Assembly: GCA_945861085.1 (NCBI GenBank) | Contig: OX244046.1 | Coordinates: 3,038,001 to 3,102,000, forward strand | Source: Clostridioides difficile_D | Lineage (GTDB): Bacteria; Bacillota; Clostridia; Peptostreptococcales; Peptostreptococcaceae | DNA: 64,000 nt | Reading direction: 5' to 3' | Shown: one piece after another, positions 36,473 to 45,921 of the stretch | How the letters are laid out: every line of letters starts with the position of its first letter | Position numbering within the stretch: the stretch's first letter is position 1 | Translations under genes and position numbers: made by a program | The notes under the pieces: model-generated | Told to the model about the DNA's origin: nothing | Databases searched by the model: none | Seen by the model: the letters and a program-made list of their open reading frames with translations, nothing else

Positions 36473-37594
36473 CTATATTTCATATCCATATTTTGCAAAA
36501 AATTCATTTCTAAAATCAAGTAATCTATCTTCCATTATCGCTTGTCTTATTTGCTTCATTAAATTTAATAAAAAGTGAAGATTGTGAGTAGTTATCAATC
36601 TTGCACCCAATATTTCATTTGCTTTTATAAGATGTCTTATATAAGCTCTTGAATAGTTTTTACAAGCATAACAATCACACTCAGGGTCAAGTGGAGTAAA
36701 GTCTTCAGCGTAAGTTGCATTTCTAACTACTACTTTACCTTGACTAGTCATTGCAGTCCCATTTCTAGCTATACGAGTAGGTAAGACACAATCAAACATA
36801 TCTACTCCTCTTATAACACCTTCCACTAAATCATCTGGGCTACCAACTCCCATTAGGTATCTCGGTTTATCTTTTGGCATAAATGGAGTTGTATGCTCTA
36901 ATACATCATACATAAGTGGCTTTGGCTCTCCAACACTAAGCCCACCAATAGCATATCCTGGTAAATCAATACTTGTTATTTCTTTTGCTGATTGCTCTCT
37001 TAAGTCTTTATACATCCCACCTTGTATTATACCAAATAAAGCTTGCTTGTCTGTATTATTATGGGCATCTTTACATCTTTTTAACCATCTGGTTGTTCTT
37101 TCTAACGAATTCTTTACATATTCTCTATCTGCTGGATATGGTGCACACTCATCAAATGCCATCATTATGTCTGACCCCAACGCATTTTGTATTTCCATAG
37201 CTTTTTCTGGAGTTAGAAAATGTTTTGAACCATCTAAGTGTGACCTAAATTCTACACCTTCTTCTTTTATCTTTCTTAAAGGTCCTAAGCTAAATACTTG
37301 GAATCCTCCACTATCTGTAAGTATTGGTTTATCCCAATTCATAAACTTATGAAGACCACCAGCTCTTTTTATAAGTTCATGACCTGGTCTCATATATAAA
37401 TGGTATGTGTTACTAAGTATTATTTGTGAACCAATCTCTTTTAATTCTTCTGGTGTCATAGATTTTACAGTTGCTTGAGTTCCAACTGGCATAAATATTG
37501 GTGTTTCAATAATTCCATGTGGAGTGTGTAATCTTCCTAACCTTGCACCACTCTGTTTGCAAGTTTTTATCAATTCGTATCTTACTGCGTACAT
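36473..37594 (-). CDS. tgt: Queuine tRNA-ribosyltransferase
   Basis: 373 residues. TDSGGFQVFSLG with the catalytic Asp region, FDECAPYP, GVDMFDCVLPTRIARNGTAMT with the nucleophilic Asp, and the zinc site CDCYACKNYSRAYIRHL are all intact. It exchanges guanine 34 for a queuine precursor in tRNAs with GUN anticodons. It lies two genes downstream of queA, which completes the modification. Confidence 0.96.
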   Translation of the reverse strand: MYAVRYELIKTCKQSGARLGRLHTPHGIIETPIFMPVGTQATVKSMTPEELKEIGSQIILSNTYHLYMRPGHELIKRAGGLHKFMNWDKPILTDSGGFQVFSLGPLRKIKEEGVEFRSHLDGSKHFLTPEKAMEIQNALGSDIMMAFDECAPYPADREYVKNSLERTTRWLKRCKDAHNNTDKQALFGIIQGGMYKDLREQSAKEITSIDLPGYAIGGLSVGEPKPLMYDVLEHTTPFMPKDKPRYLMGVGSPDDLVEGVIRGVDMFDCVLPTRIARNGTAMTSQGKVVVRNATYAEDFTPLDPECDCYACKNYSRAYIRHLIKANEILGARLITTHNLHFLLNLMKQIRQAIMEDRLLDFRNEFFAKYGYEI

Positions 37595-37668
37595 AAAGTT
37601 CTCCTTAATAATATTTATTTCTCATTATTTCTTAAAATATATTTGTAATGGTCTATCCAATATATTGT

Positions 37669-38154
37669 TTAAACAGATTTATCTTCATCTTCCTTATTTT
37701 GTTGTTCTTTAATTGCATCTTCATCATGAATACTCGTTATATTAAGAGCACTCTTGTCTTTTGTTACCAAAAACTTTTTTATAGCAAACAGTCCTGCAAT
37801 AGCTATAACTCCTATTAAAACATCTATCATACCTTCATTTTTAGGAAGCAACAACATTTTTCTAGCTATAGCATAAAGTAATGCCTCAATAAATGCTCCT
37901 GGTATATGAAGTGATAGCATTACTACAAGTTCAACACCTATAACTAAAAGTAATATTTGTGCTAAAAAATCATTAAGCTGACTGTACTGTACAGGATTTT
38001 GAAAATCAACAATATATGCTCCCCACATAAGTCTTAACACATCTATAGTTCCTAGAAATACAGCTATTAGAACTACTACTGCTAAAACACGTTCAAATAT
38101 AAACGCAATCTTTAATATAGGGTTATTCTTTTTTTGTTTTTGTAAACTATGCAT
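37669..38154 (-). CDS. PsiE-like membrane protein
   Basis: 161 residues from ATG 38154 (GGGAGG 6 nt upstream). Four membrane spans: FERVLAVVVLIAVFLGTIDVL, FLAQILLLVIGVELVVML, FIEALLYAIARKMLLL, GVIAIAGLFAIKKFLV, with a charged cytoplasmic tail rich in Glu and Lys. The spacing and the central LVIGVELVVMLSLH block resemble PsiE (phosphate-starvation-inducible E). The link to queA and tgt is positional only. Confidence 0.5.
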   Translation of the reverse strand: MHSLQKQKKNNPILKIAFIFERVLAVVVLIAVFLGTIDVLRLMWGAYIVDFQNPVQYSQLNDFLAQILLLVIGVELVVMLSLHIPGAFIEALLYAIARKMLLLPKNEGMIDVLIGVIAIAGLFAIKKFLVTKDKSALNITSIHDEDAIKEQQNKEDEDKSV

Positions 38155-38165
38155 CAATTACCTCC

Positions 38166-39191
38166 CTACTTTATAATCATAGCATCTCCAAAACTGAAGA
38201 ATCTATATCTCTCTTTTACTGCCTCATTATATGCATTTAAAACATTATCCTTTCCACAAATAGCACTTACTAGCATTATTAGTGTAGATTCTGGTAAATG
38301 AAAATTAGTAATAAGCTTATCTAAAACTTTAAATTTATAACCTGGATATATAAATATTTCCGTCCATCCACTAGTTTCTTTCATCTTTCCATCTTCATTA
38401 CAAGCTGATTCTATAGTTCTACAACTAGTAGTTCCAACACATATTACATTATTTCCATTCTCTTTTGCTCTATTTATTTTGTCAGCTGCTTCTTGGCTTA
38501 CCATATAATATTCTGAATGCATCTTATGATTTAAAACATCATCTACTTTTACTGGTCTAAAAGTTCCTAAACCAACATGTAAAGTTATAAAGGCTATATC
38601 TACACCTTTTTCCTTTATTTTACTTAACAGCTCTTCTGTAAAATGTAACCCTGCTGTAGGTGCTGCTGCTGAACCGTTATGCTTTGAGTAAACAGTCTGG
38701 TATCTTTCTTTTTCATCTAATCTAGCAGTGATATATGGAGGTAGTGGCATATTCCCAAGTTCATCCAAGATTTCTTCAAAAATTCCATCATAATGGAATT
38801 TTATAATTCTTGAACCTTCGTCTGATAAAGCTACAACTTCTCCAATCAGCTTTCCATTTCCAAAAGAAAATTTAGTACCTACTTTTGCTCTTTTTCCCGG
38901 TTTTACTAGAGCTTGCCAAGTATCTTCCTCTGTTCTTTTTAATAATAAAAATTCAATTTTACCTCCAGTTTCAAGCTTTTCTCCTATTAGTCTAGCTGGT
39001 ATAACTCTAGTATTATTTAAGACTAAACAATCCCCTGGATTTAAATATTCTATTATATCTCTAAATACTTTATGCTCAATCTCTCCTGTTTCTTTATCTA
39101 ATACCATCAGTCTTGAGCTAGCTCTATCTTCTATAGGAACTTGAGCTATAAGTTCCTGTGGTAAATCAAATTTAAAATCACTTGTTTTCAA
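38166..39191 (-). CDS. queA: S-adenosylmethionine:tRNA ribosyltransferase-isomerase
   Basis: 341 residues with the QueA blocks FDLPQELIAQVP, CLVLNNTRVIPARL, GSAAAPTAGLHFT, LHVGLGTFRPVKVDD and TNFHLPESTLIMLVSA. It transfers ribose from SAM to preQ1 in tRNA to form epoxyqueuosine. Downstream neighbours are the PsiE-like gene (11 nt) and tgt. The long upstream gap carries the DnaA-box cluster. Confidence 0.96.
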   Translation of the reverse strand: MKTSDFKFDLPQELIAQVPIEDRASSRLMVLDKETGEIEHKVFRDIIEYLNPGDCLVLNNTRVIPARLIGEKLETGGKIEFLLLKRTEEDTWQALVKPGKRAKVGTKFSFGNGKLIGEVVALSDEGSRIIKFHYDGIFEEILDELGNMPLPPYITARLDEKERYQTVYSKHNGSAAAPTAGLHFTEELLSKIKEKGVDIAFITLHVGLGTFRPVKVDDVLNHKMHSEYYMVSQEAADKINRAKENGNNVICVGTTSCRTIESACNEDGKMKETSGWTEIFIYPGYKFKVLDKLITNFHLPESTLIMLVSAICGKDNVLNAYNEAVKERYRFFSFGDAMIIK

Positions 39192-39249
39192 TGTTAAACT
39201 TCCTCTCTTAAAATTTCTCCAGCTACAATAATATCAAAAAAACAACTTA

Positions 39250-39431
39250 TTTTCCACAATATTACCATAATCTATCAAGAAATCGCTATTTTTAACATAC
39301 ACCATATCCACAATATATAGATATTTTTCCACGATATACACGTCTTATCCACAATATATAGATGCAGTACACACAATTTCCAGTGTATTTATCCACAGTA
39401 TCTACAGATATAATTACCATTTTGTGGATAT
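39250..39431. promoter_or_regulatory. Cluster of DnaA-box-like sites between queA and ruvB
   Basis: The gene-free stretch 39192-39508 has two perfect DnaA boxes TTATCCACA (39345-39353 and 39389-39397), three with one mismatch (39250-39258 TTTTCCACA, 39304-39312 ATATCCACA, 39423-39431 inverted TGTGGATAT) and one with two mismatches (39325-39333 TTTTCCACG). Start-to-start spacing 304-325-345-389 is about 21, 20 and 44 bp, close to whole helical turns, all in one orientation. The segments after two boxes are repeated (TATCCACAATATATAGAT twice). AT-rich sequence follows. Confidence 0.65.
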
Positions 39432-39508
39432 GTTTGAATTTTTAGCCATTTTAGAAATATTTTAATTTAATGACTATTTTATTTTATAAATACTTGTATA
39501 ATCTATTT

Positions 39509-40528
39509 TTATTTTTCATTAGTATATGGAATTTTTAAGTGTTCATATGCTAATGGCATGGCTACTCTTCCTCTAGGTCCTCTATTTATAAATCCTAATT
39601 GAAGCAGATATGGCTCATATACATCTTCTATCGTATTTCTATCTTCTCCAATAGAAGCTGCTAATGTATCTAGACCCACCGGTCCTCCTCTAAACTTTTC
39701 TATTATAGTCATGAGAAGCTTCTCATCTACAAAATCTAGCCCCAAACTATCAACTCCTAAGAGTTCTAGAGCATCTTTTGCTACCTCATCAGTTATTTTT
39801 CCATCAGCTCTTACTTGTGCAAAATCTCTAACTCTTTTTAGTAATCTATTTGCTATCCTTGGAGTTCCCCTTGAACGTTTTGCAAGTTCTAATGCACCAC
39901 TAGATTGTATTTCTGCATCTAAAATATTTGATGACCTAAGTACTATTTTTGAAAGTTCATCAACTGTATAATAATCCAATTTACAAATAACACCAAATCT
40001 ATCTCTAAGTGGATTTGTAAGCATACCAGCTCTTGTAGTAGCTCCTATAAGTGTAAATTTAGGAAGGTCAAGTCTTATGCTTCTTGCAGATGGTCCTTTT
40101 CCTATTATTATATCTAGACAAAAATCTTCCATTGCTGGATACAAAACTTCTTCAACACTCCTGTTAATTCTGTGTATCTCGTCTATAAATAAAACATCAT
40201 TTTCATTTAAATTCGTAAGTATGGCTGCCAAATCTCCAGCTCTTTCTATTGCAGGGCCTGATGTAATTCTTAAATTTACACCCATCTCATTGGCTATTAT
40301 ACTGGCTAATGTAGTTTTTCCAAGACCTGGTGGTCCATATAAAAGCACATGGTCTAACTGCTCATTTCTCGATTTAGCTGCCTCTATAAATACACTAAGT
40401 TGCTCTTTGGATTTTTCTTGACCTAAATAATCTTCTAAAGTTTTTGGTCTTAGACTGTTTTCTATATCTATATCTTCCACTTTCATTGTAGAAGTTATTA
40501 TCCTATTTTCATCTTCAAAACCTTGCAT
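39509..40528 (-). CDS. ruvB: Holliday junction branch migration ATPase RuvB
   Basis: 339 residues, full length. Walker A GPPGLGKTTLA, Walker B FIDEIHRI, sensor GATTRAGMLTNPLRDRFG and the C-terminal winged helix (RGGPVGLDTLAASIGEDRNT) with GPRGRVA are intact. It drives branch migration with RuvA. The last gene of ruvC-ruvA-ruvB. Confidence 0.97.
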   Translation of the reverse strand: MQGFEDENRIITSTMKVEDIDIENSLRPKTLEDYLGQEKSKEQLSVFIEAAKSRNEQLDHVLLYGPPGLGKTTLASIIANEMGVNLRITSGPAIERAGDLAAILTNLNENDVLFIDEIHRINRSVEEVLYPAMEDFCLDIIIGKGPSARSIRLDLPKFTLIGATTRAGMLTNPLRDRFGVICKLDYYTVDELSKIVLRSSNILDAEIQSSGALELAKRSRGTPRIANRLLKRVRDFAQVRADGKITDEVAKDALELLGVDSLGLDFVDEKLLMTIIEKFRGGPVGLDTLAASIGEDRNTIEDVYEPYLLQLGFINRGPRGRVAMPLAYEHLKIPYTNEK

Positions 40529-40619
40529 TTATACCCCTCCTCTCGTACTTTTGAAAATCTACTTTATATATTTTCAAATTTACATAAAATCCTTAAAATA
40601 TTGTTTTAAAATCCAAATA

Positions 40620-41222
40620 TTATTTCAAGGATTTACTCATTATATATGTAAGTGCTTTCTTTATAATAGCTTCTGTATTCATACCATCTTTTTTACATTT
40701 TTGAACTGCCTCTTTTGATTCTGCCAAAGTATAGCCTAAAGCTACAAGTGCGTCTACAGACTCATCTTGAGATATCAAGGTAGGTTTTTGTGACAATAAT
40801 GTTGGTTCAAACTCTATATTATTTTTGTCTACCTTATCCTTAAGTTCTAAGACAATTCTTTCTGCTGTCTTTTTACCAACACCAGGAGCTTTGGATAATT
40901 TTCCAATGTCTTCACTTAAAATATATGCCCCTAACTGTGCTGGTGATGCAAATGATAGTATTGAAAGCGCCACCTTAGGTCCTATTTTAGATACGGATGT
41001 TAGTAGTTCAAACATCTTAAGTTCTTCTCTACTTACAAAACCACAAAGACTCATATCATCTTCTCTTACAATTAATTTGGTATATATTTTTGTGGCTTCT
41101 CCCACTTGTAAATTCATTATTGTATTGGATGATACATTTATTTTATATCCTATCCCATTATTTTCAACAACTATACTGTCTATATAAATCTCTTCTACTG
41201 TACCTTTTATATAACTATACAT
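40620..41222 (-). CDS. ruvA: Holliday junction protein RuvA
   Basis: 200 residues from ATG 41222, chosen over the GTG at 41231 because AGGTGG precedes it by 5 nt. OB-fold N-terminus (YSYIKGTVEEIYIDSIVVENNGIGYKI), helix-hairpin-helix motifs (LLTSVSKIGPKVALSILS and LSKAPGVGKKTAERIVLELKDK) and the C-terminal domain that contacts RuvB. It overlaps ruvC by 8 nt, indicating coupling. Confidence 0.96.
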   Translation of the reverse strand: MYSYIKGTVEEIYIDSIVVENNGIGYKINVSSNTIMNLQVGEATKIYTKLIVREDDMSLCGFVSREELKMFELLTSVSKIGPKVALSILSFASPAQLGAYILSEDIGKLSKAPGVGKKTAERIVLELKDKVDKNNIEFEPTLLSQKPTLISQDESVDALVALGYTLAESKEAVQKCKKDGMNTEAIIKKALTYIMSKSLK

Positions 41223-41724
41223 ACTTACCACCTATATTCTTTAGAGTTTTTTCAAGTTTGTTTGAATGAGCATGGCAAATAGCCACAGCTAGAGCATCTG
41301 CAACATCATCTGGCTTTGGAACTTTTTTTAAACTTAAAAATGAAGTTACCATCTGCTGAACTTGTGCCTTATCTGCTCTTCCATATCCAACTACACCTTG
41401 TTTTACTTGAAGTGGAGTGTATTCATATACAGGCTTACCATTATGGGCACACGCAAGCATAGTAACACCTCTAGCTTGTGCTACTGTTATAGCTGTTTTT
41501 ACATTCTTATTAAAGAATAATTCTTCCATTCCAACTTCATCTATATTGTAGTTCTTTACTATTGTATCAATTCCTTTATATACAAGTTCTAATCTCTTGG
41601 ATATATTCATATGTGCAGGTGTTGTCACTGCTCCATAATCTATTGCTTTAAATTTACTATTTTTATATTCAATTATACCATATCCAACTATAGCTATACC
41701 TGGGTCAATCCCCAATATTATCAT
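41215..41724 (-). CDS. ruvC: Crossover junction endonuclease RuvC
   Basis: 169 residues. The acidic catalytic residues are visible in LGIDPGIAIVGYG, VGMEELFFNKN and PDDVADALAVAICH. It resolves Holliday junctions. First gene of the ruv operon. Confidence 0.96.
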   Translation of the reverse strand: MIILGIDPGIAIVGYGIIEYKNSKFKAIDYGAVTTPAHMNISKRLELVYKGIDTIVKNYNIDEVGMEELFFNKNVKTAITVAQARGVTMLACAHNGKPVYEYTPLQVKQGVVGYGRADKAQVQQMVTSFLSLKKVPKPDDVADALAVAICHAHSNKLEKTLKNIGGKYV

Positions 41725-41858
41725 TTTTTAAAATTCCCCCTAAAAATAAAAGAAATACCAAAATGTATTTCTCATAAAAACTTATGTTCTAAATTATTAT
41801 ATCATAAATAATATTAACAAATCATAAAATGGTGTATGTAAAATATAAAATCAAATAA

Positions 41859-41901
41859 AAAAGTTATATTAAAGCAAGATTTTTACTTCAATATAACTTT
41901 T
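41859..41901 (-). terminator. Terminator upstream of ruvC
   Basis: AAAAGTTATATT and AATATAACTTTT pair perfectly around 19 nt, with T tract on the minus strand. It ends the transcript of the BofC-like gene. The gap 41725-42039 otherwise holds AT-rich imperfect repeats around TTAACTT and TTAATATTA (41965-42045) of no clear meaning. Confidence 0.7.
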
Positions 41902-42039
41902 ATATTTCTTACAAATAAATTATTGTATTTTTATAGGAATTAAATATGACTACAATCTTGATACTAATTTATTAATATTAAATTATTTAACATTAACTTA
42001 CTTAGTATTTAACTTGAACTAGTATTAATTTACTTAATA

Positions 42040-42669
42040 TTAACTTGCAAAGTCTTCTAATCTTGAATATGCTTCTTCTTCAGTATCCATAACTACACCT
42101 TTTTTGATTTCATCTTGAACTGTTTTAGGAAGTGAATCTACTCTTATTTTTGTTTTTTCTACTAGTGTTTTACTTCCACTATCATCATATTTATATAATG
42201 CTATGTTTCCATTATCATTTTCAATAGTATACTTACCTTTTATAGTAGCATTCATTGCCTGTACATCTTTATTATCATTATATTTAGATTCTACAAGTAT
42301 GATTTCATTTTTATCCATGCTTTTTATTTCTTTAGTTGGATACTCTTTTTTAAAATATGATACTATTTCTGATTTTGTCTTATCTAATAATGACTCTGGA
42401 ACTATCCCAGCCATTGTAAGTGTTCTCTTATAGTTAGTTTCATTTTCGCCTTCACTTTGAAGCCAAACTTCACAATTTTTATTTAATCCAAAAGCTTCTT
42501 TTGATTTTTCATTCATATTCGCACTAGTGCTTACAACTTCACCAGTTTGAACTCCATTGTTTTTTAATCTTGTCCCTATATAAACTCCACTACTTAATAC
42601 AAATACTCCAACTAGTATTAAGGCAGATATTTTCCAAGGAAATAATTCTTTTTTCTTCTTTTCAAACAT
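42040..42669 (-). CDS. Membrane-anchored protein with BofC-like C-terminal domain
   Basis: 209 residues. Cytoplasmic MFEKKKKELFPWK, one membrane helix (ISALILVGVFVLSSGVYIG), then an extracytoplasmic domain. Its final third (VDSLPKTVQDEIKKGVVMDTEEEAYSRLEDF) resembles the C-terminal domain of BofC, a regulator of intercompartment sigma factor processing in Bacillus, and similar small proteins next to ruvC in clostridia. Function in C. difficile unknown. ATG follows GAGGCG. Confidence 0.55.
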   Translation of the reverse strand: MFEKKKKELFPWKISALILVGVFVLSSGVYIGTRLKNNGVQTGEVVSTSANMNEKSKEAFGLNKNCEVWLQSEGENETNYKRTLTMAGIVPESLLDKTKSEIVSYFKKEYPTKEIKSMDKNEIILVESKYNDNKDVQAMNATIKGKYTIENDNGNIALYKYDDSGSKTLVEKTKIRVDSLPKTVQDEIKKGVVMDTEEEAYSRLEDFAS

Positions 42670-42871
42670 TGATTACGCCTCCTTTTTCTATTATTTTCTC
42701 CAAGCTGTAAGTTTTTATACAATTTAGGTAAATTTTAGAAGAAAATATATTTATATTTCAAATTGCTCTAAGAATAGATATTTTCTAAAAGGTAGTTTTC
42801 TCTTAAAAGTTATATTCTTGCAACTATATGGACATAATTTATAATAAATAATCGTTTAGGAGGTAATAACT

Positions 42872-43195
42872 TTGGAAAGAATAAACTGTAATGTAATTAA
42901 CTGTTCACATAACAACAGCCATATATGTTATGCAGATAAAATTTTTATAAATGGTGAAAAAGCTCATAATGACAGACATACTTGTTGTAGTTCATTTTTA
43001 GATGAATCTATTTATAGCAATCTATCTAGCAATGTTAATCATAGAAATTGTGAAGAATTAGTTTGTACTGTAAAAAATTGTAAATACAACAAAGATGGTA
43101 GCTTATGTACACTTGATAATATATTGGTTGCTCCTGAAACTGATAGAGTAAATCTTTACATTGAAACATGTTGTTCTAGCTTCGAATGTAAATAG
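42872..43195 (+). CDS. DUF1540 double-domain cysteine-rich protein
   Basis: 107 residues made of two DUF1540 units: residues 5-40 (CNVINCSHNNSHICYADKI...HTCCSSF) and 66-105 (CTVKNCKYNKDGSLCTLDN...ETCCSSF). Each has five conserved cysteines, suggesting a metal site or disulfides. The start is TTG with AGGAGG 7 nt upstream. Such proteins are common in spore-forming clostridia; function unknown. A divergent promoter region (TTGCAA and TAATAA, 18 nt apart at about 42828) lies upstream. Confidence 0.85.
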   Translation: MERINCNVINCSHNNSHICYADKIFINGEKAHNDRHTCCSSFLDESIYSNLSSNVNHRNCEELVCTVKNCKYNKDGSLCTLDNILVAPETDRVNLYIETCCSSFECK

Positions 43196-43208
43196 TCATA
43201 ACGTAAAT

Positions 43209-43288
43209 ATAAGGGTGTCAAATGTAATTAAACTAACATAGTGTAGAGTATCTACAACTATTAGTTTGATTATACTTGGCACCCTTAT
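43209..43288. repeat. 80-nt near-perfect inverted repeat
   Basis: ATAAGGGTGTCAAATGTAAT and further bases pair with the other arm through to AGTTTGATTATACTTGGCAC and CCTTAT, about 32 bp per arm with few mismatches, with a nested GTAGA/TCTAC at the tip. It is 13 nt beyond the DUF1540 stop. It can act as a terminator, though it is much larger than the others here. Confidence 0.75.
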
Positions 43289-43462
43289 TTATTTTAAATA
43301 AAACTTCATTATTGTAATCATATATAATATTATAACTGTAATTGAATTTGATAAATTTCTATAAATTGGTATAATCAATATGTAAATTGAATTTTAAGTA
43401 AATTAATCATAAAAATAAAATATCGAGTATATAGTATTATATTAACTAGAAATGAGGTGCTT

Positions 43463-44317
43463 ATGAGTACATTTTATATTCAATTTCTTTATTTTGTAAT
43501 TTATAGTTTTATAGGATGGTGTTGTGAAACTACATATTGTTCAGTTTTACAAAAACAATTTGTAAATAGAGGTTTTTTAAATGGTCCATTTTGTCCTATA
43601 TATGGATTTGGAGCATTAGCAATAGTTGCTACCTTGACTCCTTTTGTACACAATATTCCATTGCTATTTTTGTTTAGTATAATTATAACTAGTATAATGG
43701 AGTATTTTACGAGCTTTATTTTAGAAAAAATATTTAATATGACTTGGTGGGATTATTCTAAGCATAGATTTAATATTCATGGAAGAGTTTGTCTAGAAAA
43801 CTCACTTATGTTTGGTGTATTATCATTAATTGTAATGCTTATAGTACATCCTATTGTAGTTGATTTTATAAACTCTATACCTAAAAATGTACTATTTATA
43901 CTTGCTATATCTATAGAAGTTTATTTTGTTTTAGATTTAGTGGTTACAGTACATACAATTTTACAATTGAATGGTAAGTTAAAACAAATCAATCTTATAA
44001 TTAAGGAATTAAAAGATAAGAAAGAGTACTACAAGCTTATTACACAAGAAACTATCGAAAACAAACTTGAATCTTTAGTTGAAAATAGACTTGAGACTTT
44101 AGAAGATAGGTTTGAAATACTTAAGGAAAAAGAAAACTATCGCTATGCTAAAAATCGTATTGACGAGCTTAAAAATAAACTTAATACTTTATTGTCTAAT
44201 CACAAATTACTTCATAGACGTATAATCAAAGCATTCCCCAATATAAGCTCTAATAAGCATACAGATATTTTAAATAAAATCAAAGAAAATATTAAATCAA
44301 TAAAAAAAGATAAATAG
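43463..44317 (+). CDS. Putative membrane permease, CmpB family (PF06541)
   Basis: 284 residues from ATG 43463, with GAGG 5 nt upstream (the GTG at 43457 lacks a site). Six hydrophobic spans in residues 1-175 (FYIQFLYFVIYSFIGWCCET, NRGFLNGPFCPIYGFGALAI, YFTSFILEKIFNMTWWDYS), then a cytoplasmic coiled-coil tail of about 110 residues. The WxDYS and NGPFCPIYGFG blocks are diagnostic for the ABC_trans_CmpB family. Name notwithstanding, no transport substrate is established. Monocistronic. Confidence 0.75.
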   Translation: MSTFYIQFLYFVIYSFIGWCCETTYCSVLQKQFVNRGFLNGPFCPIYGFGALAIVATLTPFVHNIPLLFLFSIIITSIMEYFTSFILEKIFNMTWWDYSKHRFNIHGRVCLENSLMFGVLSLIVMLIVHPIVVDFINSIPKNVLFILAISIEVYFVLDLVVTVHTILQLNGKLKQINLIIKELKDKKEYYKLITQETIENKLESLVENRLETLEDRFEILKEKENYRYAKNRIDELKNKLNTLLSNHKLLHRRIIKAFPNISSNKHTDILNKIKENIKSIKKDK

Positions 44318-44364
44318 CCCAATAATCACATAAATTCAATAATAAAAACACTAATATATAAGAT

Positions 44365-44404
44365 TAAGGTTTAGAATATTTTTTAAAAAATACTCTAAAC
44401 CTTA
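44365..44404. terminator. Bidirectional terminator between convergent genes
   Basis: AAGGTTTAGA and TCTAAACCTT pair perfectly, with inner A/T pairing, between the stops at 44317 and 44414. Confidence 0.85.
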
Positions 44405-44413
44405 GTTAATATG

Positions 44414-45850
44414 CTATCCCATCAGTATCTCAACTGATTCCCTAAGTGTGCTAACTTCTCCAACATTGCCAGGGAAAATTATATATGGCATATTTGGAAA
44501 TTTACTTTCTTTGCCTGTCATCCACACTGGTATACCAGGTTTTATTTGTCCCATTACTGTAGCTTTTTTTACTCTCAATGCTTTAGTACCAACATCACTA
44601 GAAGTAATTCCACCTTTAGCTATAATAAAATTAGGTCTTACATTAAGCATACCAATTATACTGGTAACAGCATCTGATATTTCTACAGAAATCATAAGTT
44701 GTTTATCTTTATCATTAGTATCTAAGTCAAAACGCTCTCGTCTAGTATAAACAGCAACAGTTTTGCCACTACTTATTTTCTCCTCTACAATTTTTATAAC
44801 TCTTTTTACTTCATTTTTCAAACCATTTTCCTGAAGAACTAAGTGTTGATTAAATTCTACAAATTCTATTGGATATTTACAATTTTTAAGTTCTTCTAAC
44901 TGTTGAGTAGTCTTATTCACATGTGAGCCAACAAGTATAATTCCCCCATTGTTATTATCTTTTGATACTAACTCATCCTTAGTAAGCAGTTCCTTATCAC
45001 TCACTCCTCCAAGTACCTTTGTTATGGCAGCAGCACTTCTAAACATAAATTCCTTACCACTATTTACTGCTCGTATAAACGCAATGGTAAATACCTTTAC
45101 ATCTACATAGTCGGTTGCATTTACAATAATTTTATTGAACCCTTCAGCCATTTTAAGTTTTTCTGTTATAGCTTCAATATTTAGCTCTCTAAGTTCTTCA
45201 GAAGAAATATATATCATATCACTAGATTTGTACTTTCCATTTGTTTTTTCTTCACACCACTCACCTATATCGGATGATTTGTATCCAAAAGATTTATCCT
45301 TGGCAAATTCAGTCATTCCTGCTGGTACAAGTATTTCTCCTTCTTTAACATAATGTACATTATCTATAGTAAATCTACCACCTTCTTTGAAAAATGGCAT
45401 TATTATTTCCCCATCAAATAACTTCCCCGATAATCTCTCTACTTCATTTTTTAATAAGTCAGTTTCAAGAGGATAATGACCTCTCATAGTGGAATCACTA
45501 CGACTTATGATTATAAAATCCTTATTAACTTTCTTAGATACATCCACAATATTCTTTGAAATTTCTTTATGTACTTTTGTAGTTTGAGCAACAGTAAATC
45601 CCCTTGAATTAGTAAGTATAAAAAACATACTATTTTTCTCATTAAAGCCTTGTTCCATACTATCCTTATCCCAATCAGTATAAACAGAAATATCATGAAC
45701 TGTTTGTACACCTGTTGGGTCATCATCTAATACGACAATTTTTCTATCTAAATGTTTAAGCTCATCTGCAAGAAGTTCATTTAATCTATCCTCATCTACT
45801 TGTTTAAAAGTATTAAGTATATCTATGCTAATTGGTTTTACTTCTCTCAT
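44414..45850 (-). CDS. DUF1537 four-carbon acid sugar kinase
   Basis: 478 residues. N-terminal sugar-binding domain with VVLDDDPTGVQTVHDI, SRSDSTMRGHYPLE and the C-terminal nucleotide-binding domain with GGITSSDVGTKAL and FPGNVGEVSTLRE. The family (OtnK/DtnK type) phosphorylates 3-oxo-tetronates or threonates with ATP. As last gene of an operon with a dehydrogenase and a GntP permease it fits: uptake, oxidation, phosphorylation. The expected next enzyme (aldolase/decarboxylase OtnC/OtnI or PdxA2) is not in the window. Exact substrate unknown. Confidence 0.88.
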   Translation of the reverse strand: MREVKPISIDILNTFKQVDEDRLNELLADELKHLDRKIVVLDDDPTGVQTVHDISVYTDWDKDSMEQGFNEKNSMFFILTNSRGFTVAQTTKVHKEISKNIVDVSKKVNKDFIIISRSDSTMRGHYPLETDLLKNEVERLSGKLFDGEIIMPFFKEGGRFTIDNVHYVKEGEILVPAGMTEFAKDKSFGYKSSDIGEWCEEKTNGKYKSSDMIYISSEELRELNIEAITEKLKMAEGFNKIIVNATDYVDVKVFTIAFIRAVNSGKEFMFRSAAAITKVLGGVSDKELLTKDELVSKDNNNGGIILVGSHVNKTTQQLEELKNCKYPIEFVEFNQHLVLQENGLKNEVKRVIKIVEEKISSGKTVAVYTRRERFDLDTNDKDKQLMISVEISDAVTSIIGMLNVRPNFIIAKGGITSSDVGTKALRVKKATVMGQIKPGIPVWMTGKESKFPNMPYIIFPGNVGEVSTLRESVEILMG

Positions 45851-45921
45851 TTAAAACGCCCCTTTATGTAATTTGTATAGTCTAAATGTAATTTATATAA
45901 TATAACTCAATAGTTTGTTAT

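Noticed and set aside
39192..39508. A second replication origin
   Set aside because: DnaA boxes and an AT-rich flank are present, but no origin genes or clear unwinding element with DnaA trios was seen. I report it only as a DnaA-box cluster.
41965..42045. Tandem repeat of TTAACTT-like units
   Set aside because: The units are imperfect and AT-rich; chance similarity in low-complexity sequence cannot be excluded by eye.
43209..43288. CRISPR repeat
   Set aside because: A single palindrome with no regularly spaced repeats or spacers. No CRISPR array was seen anywhere in the window.
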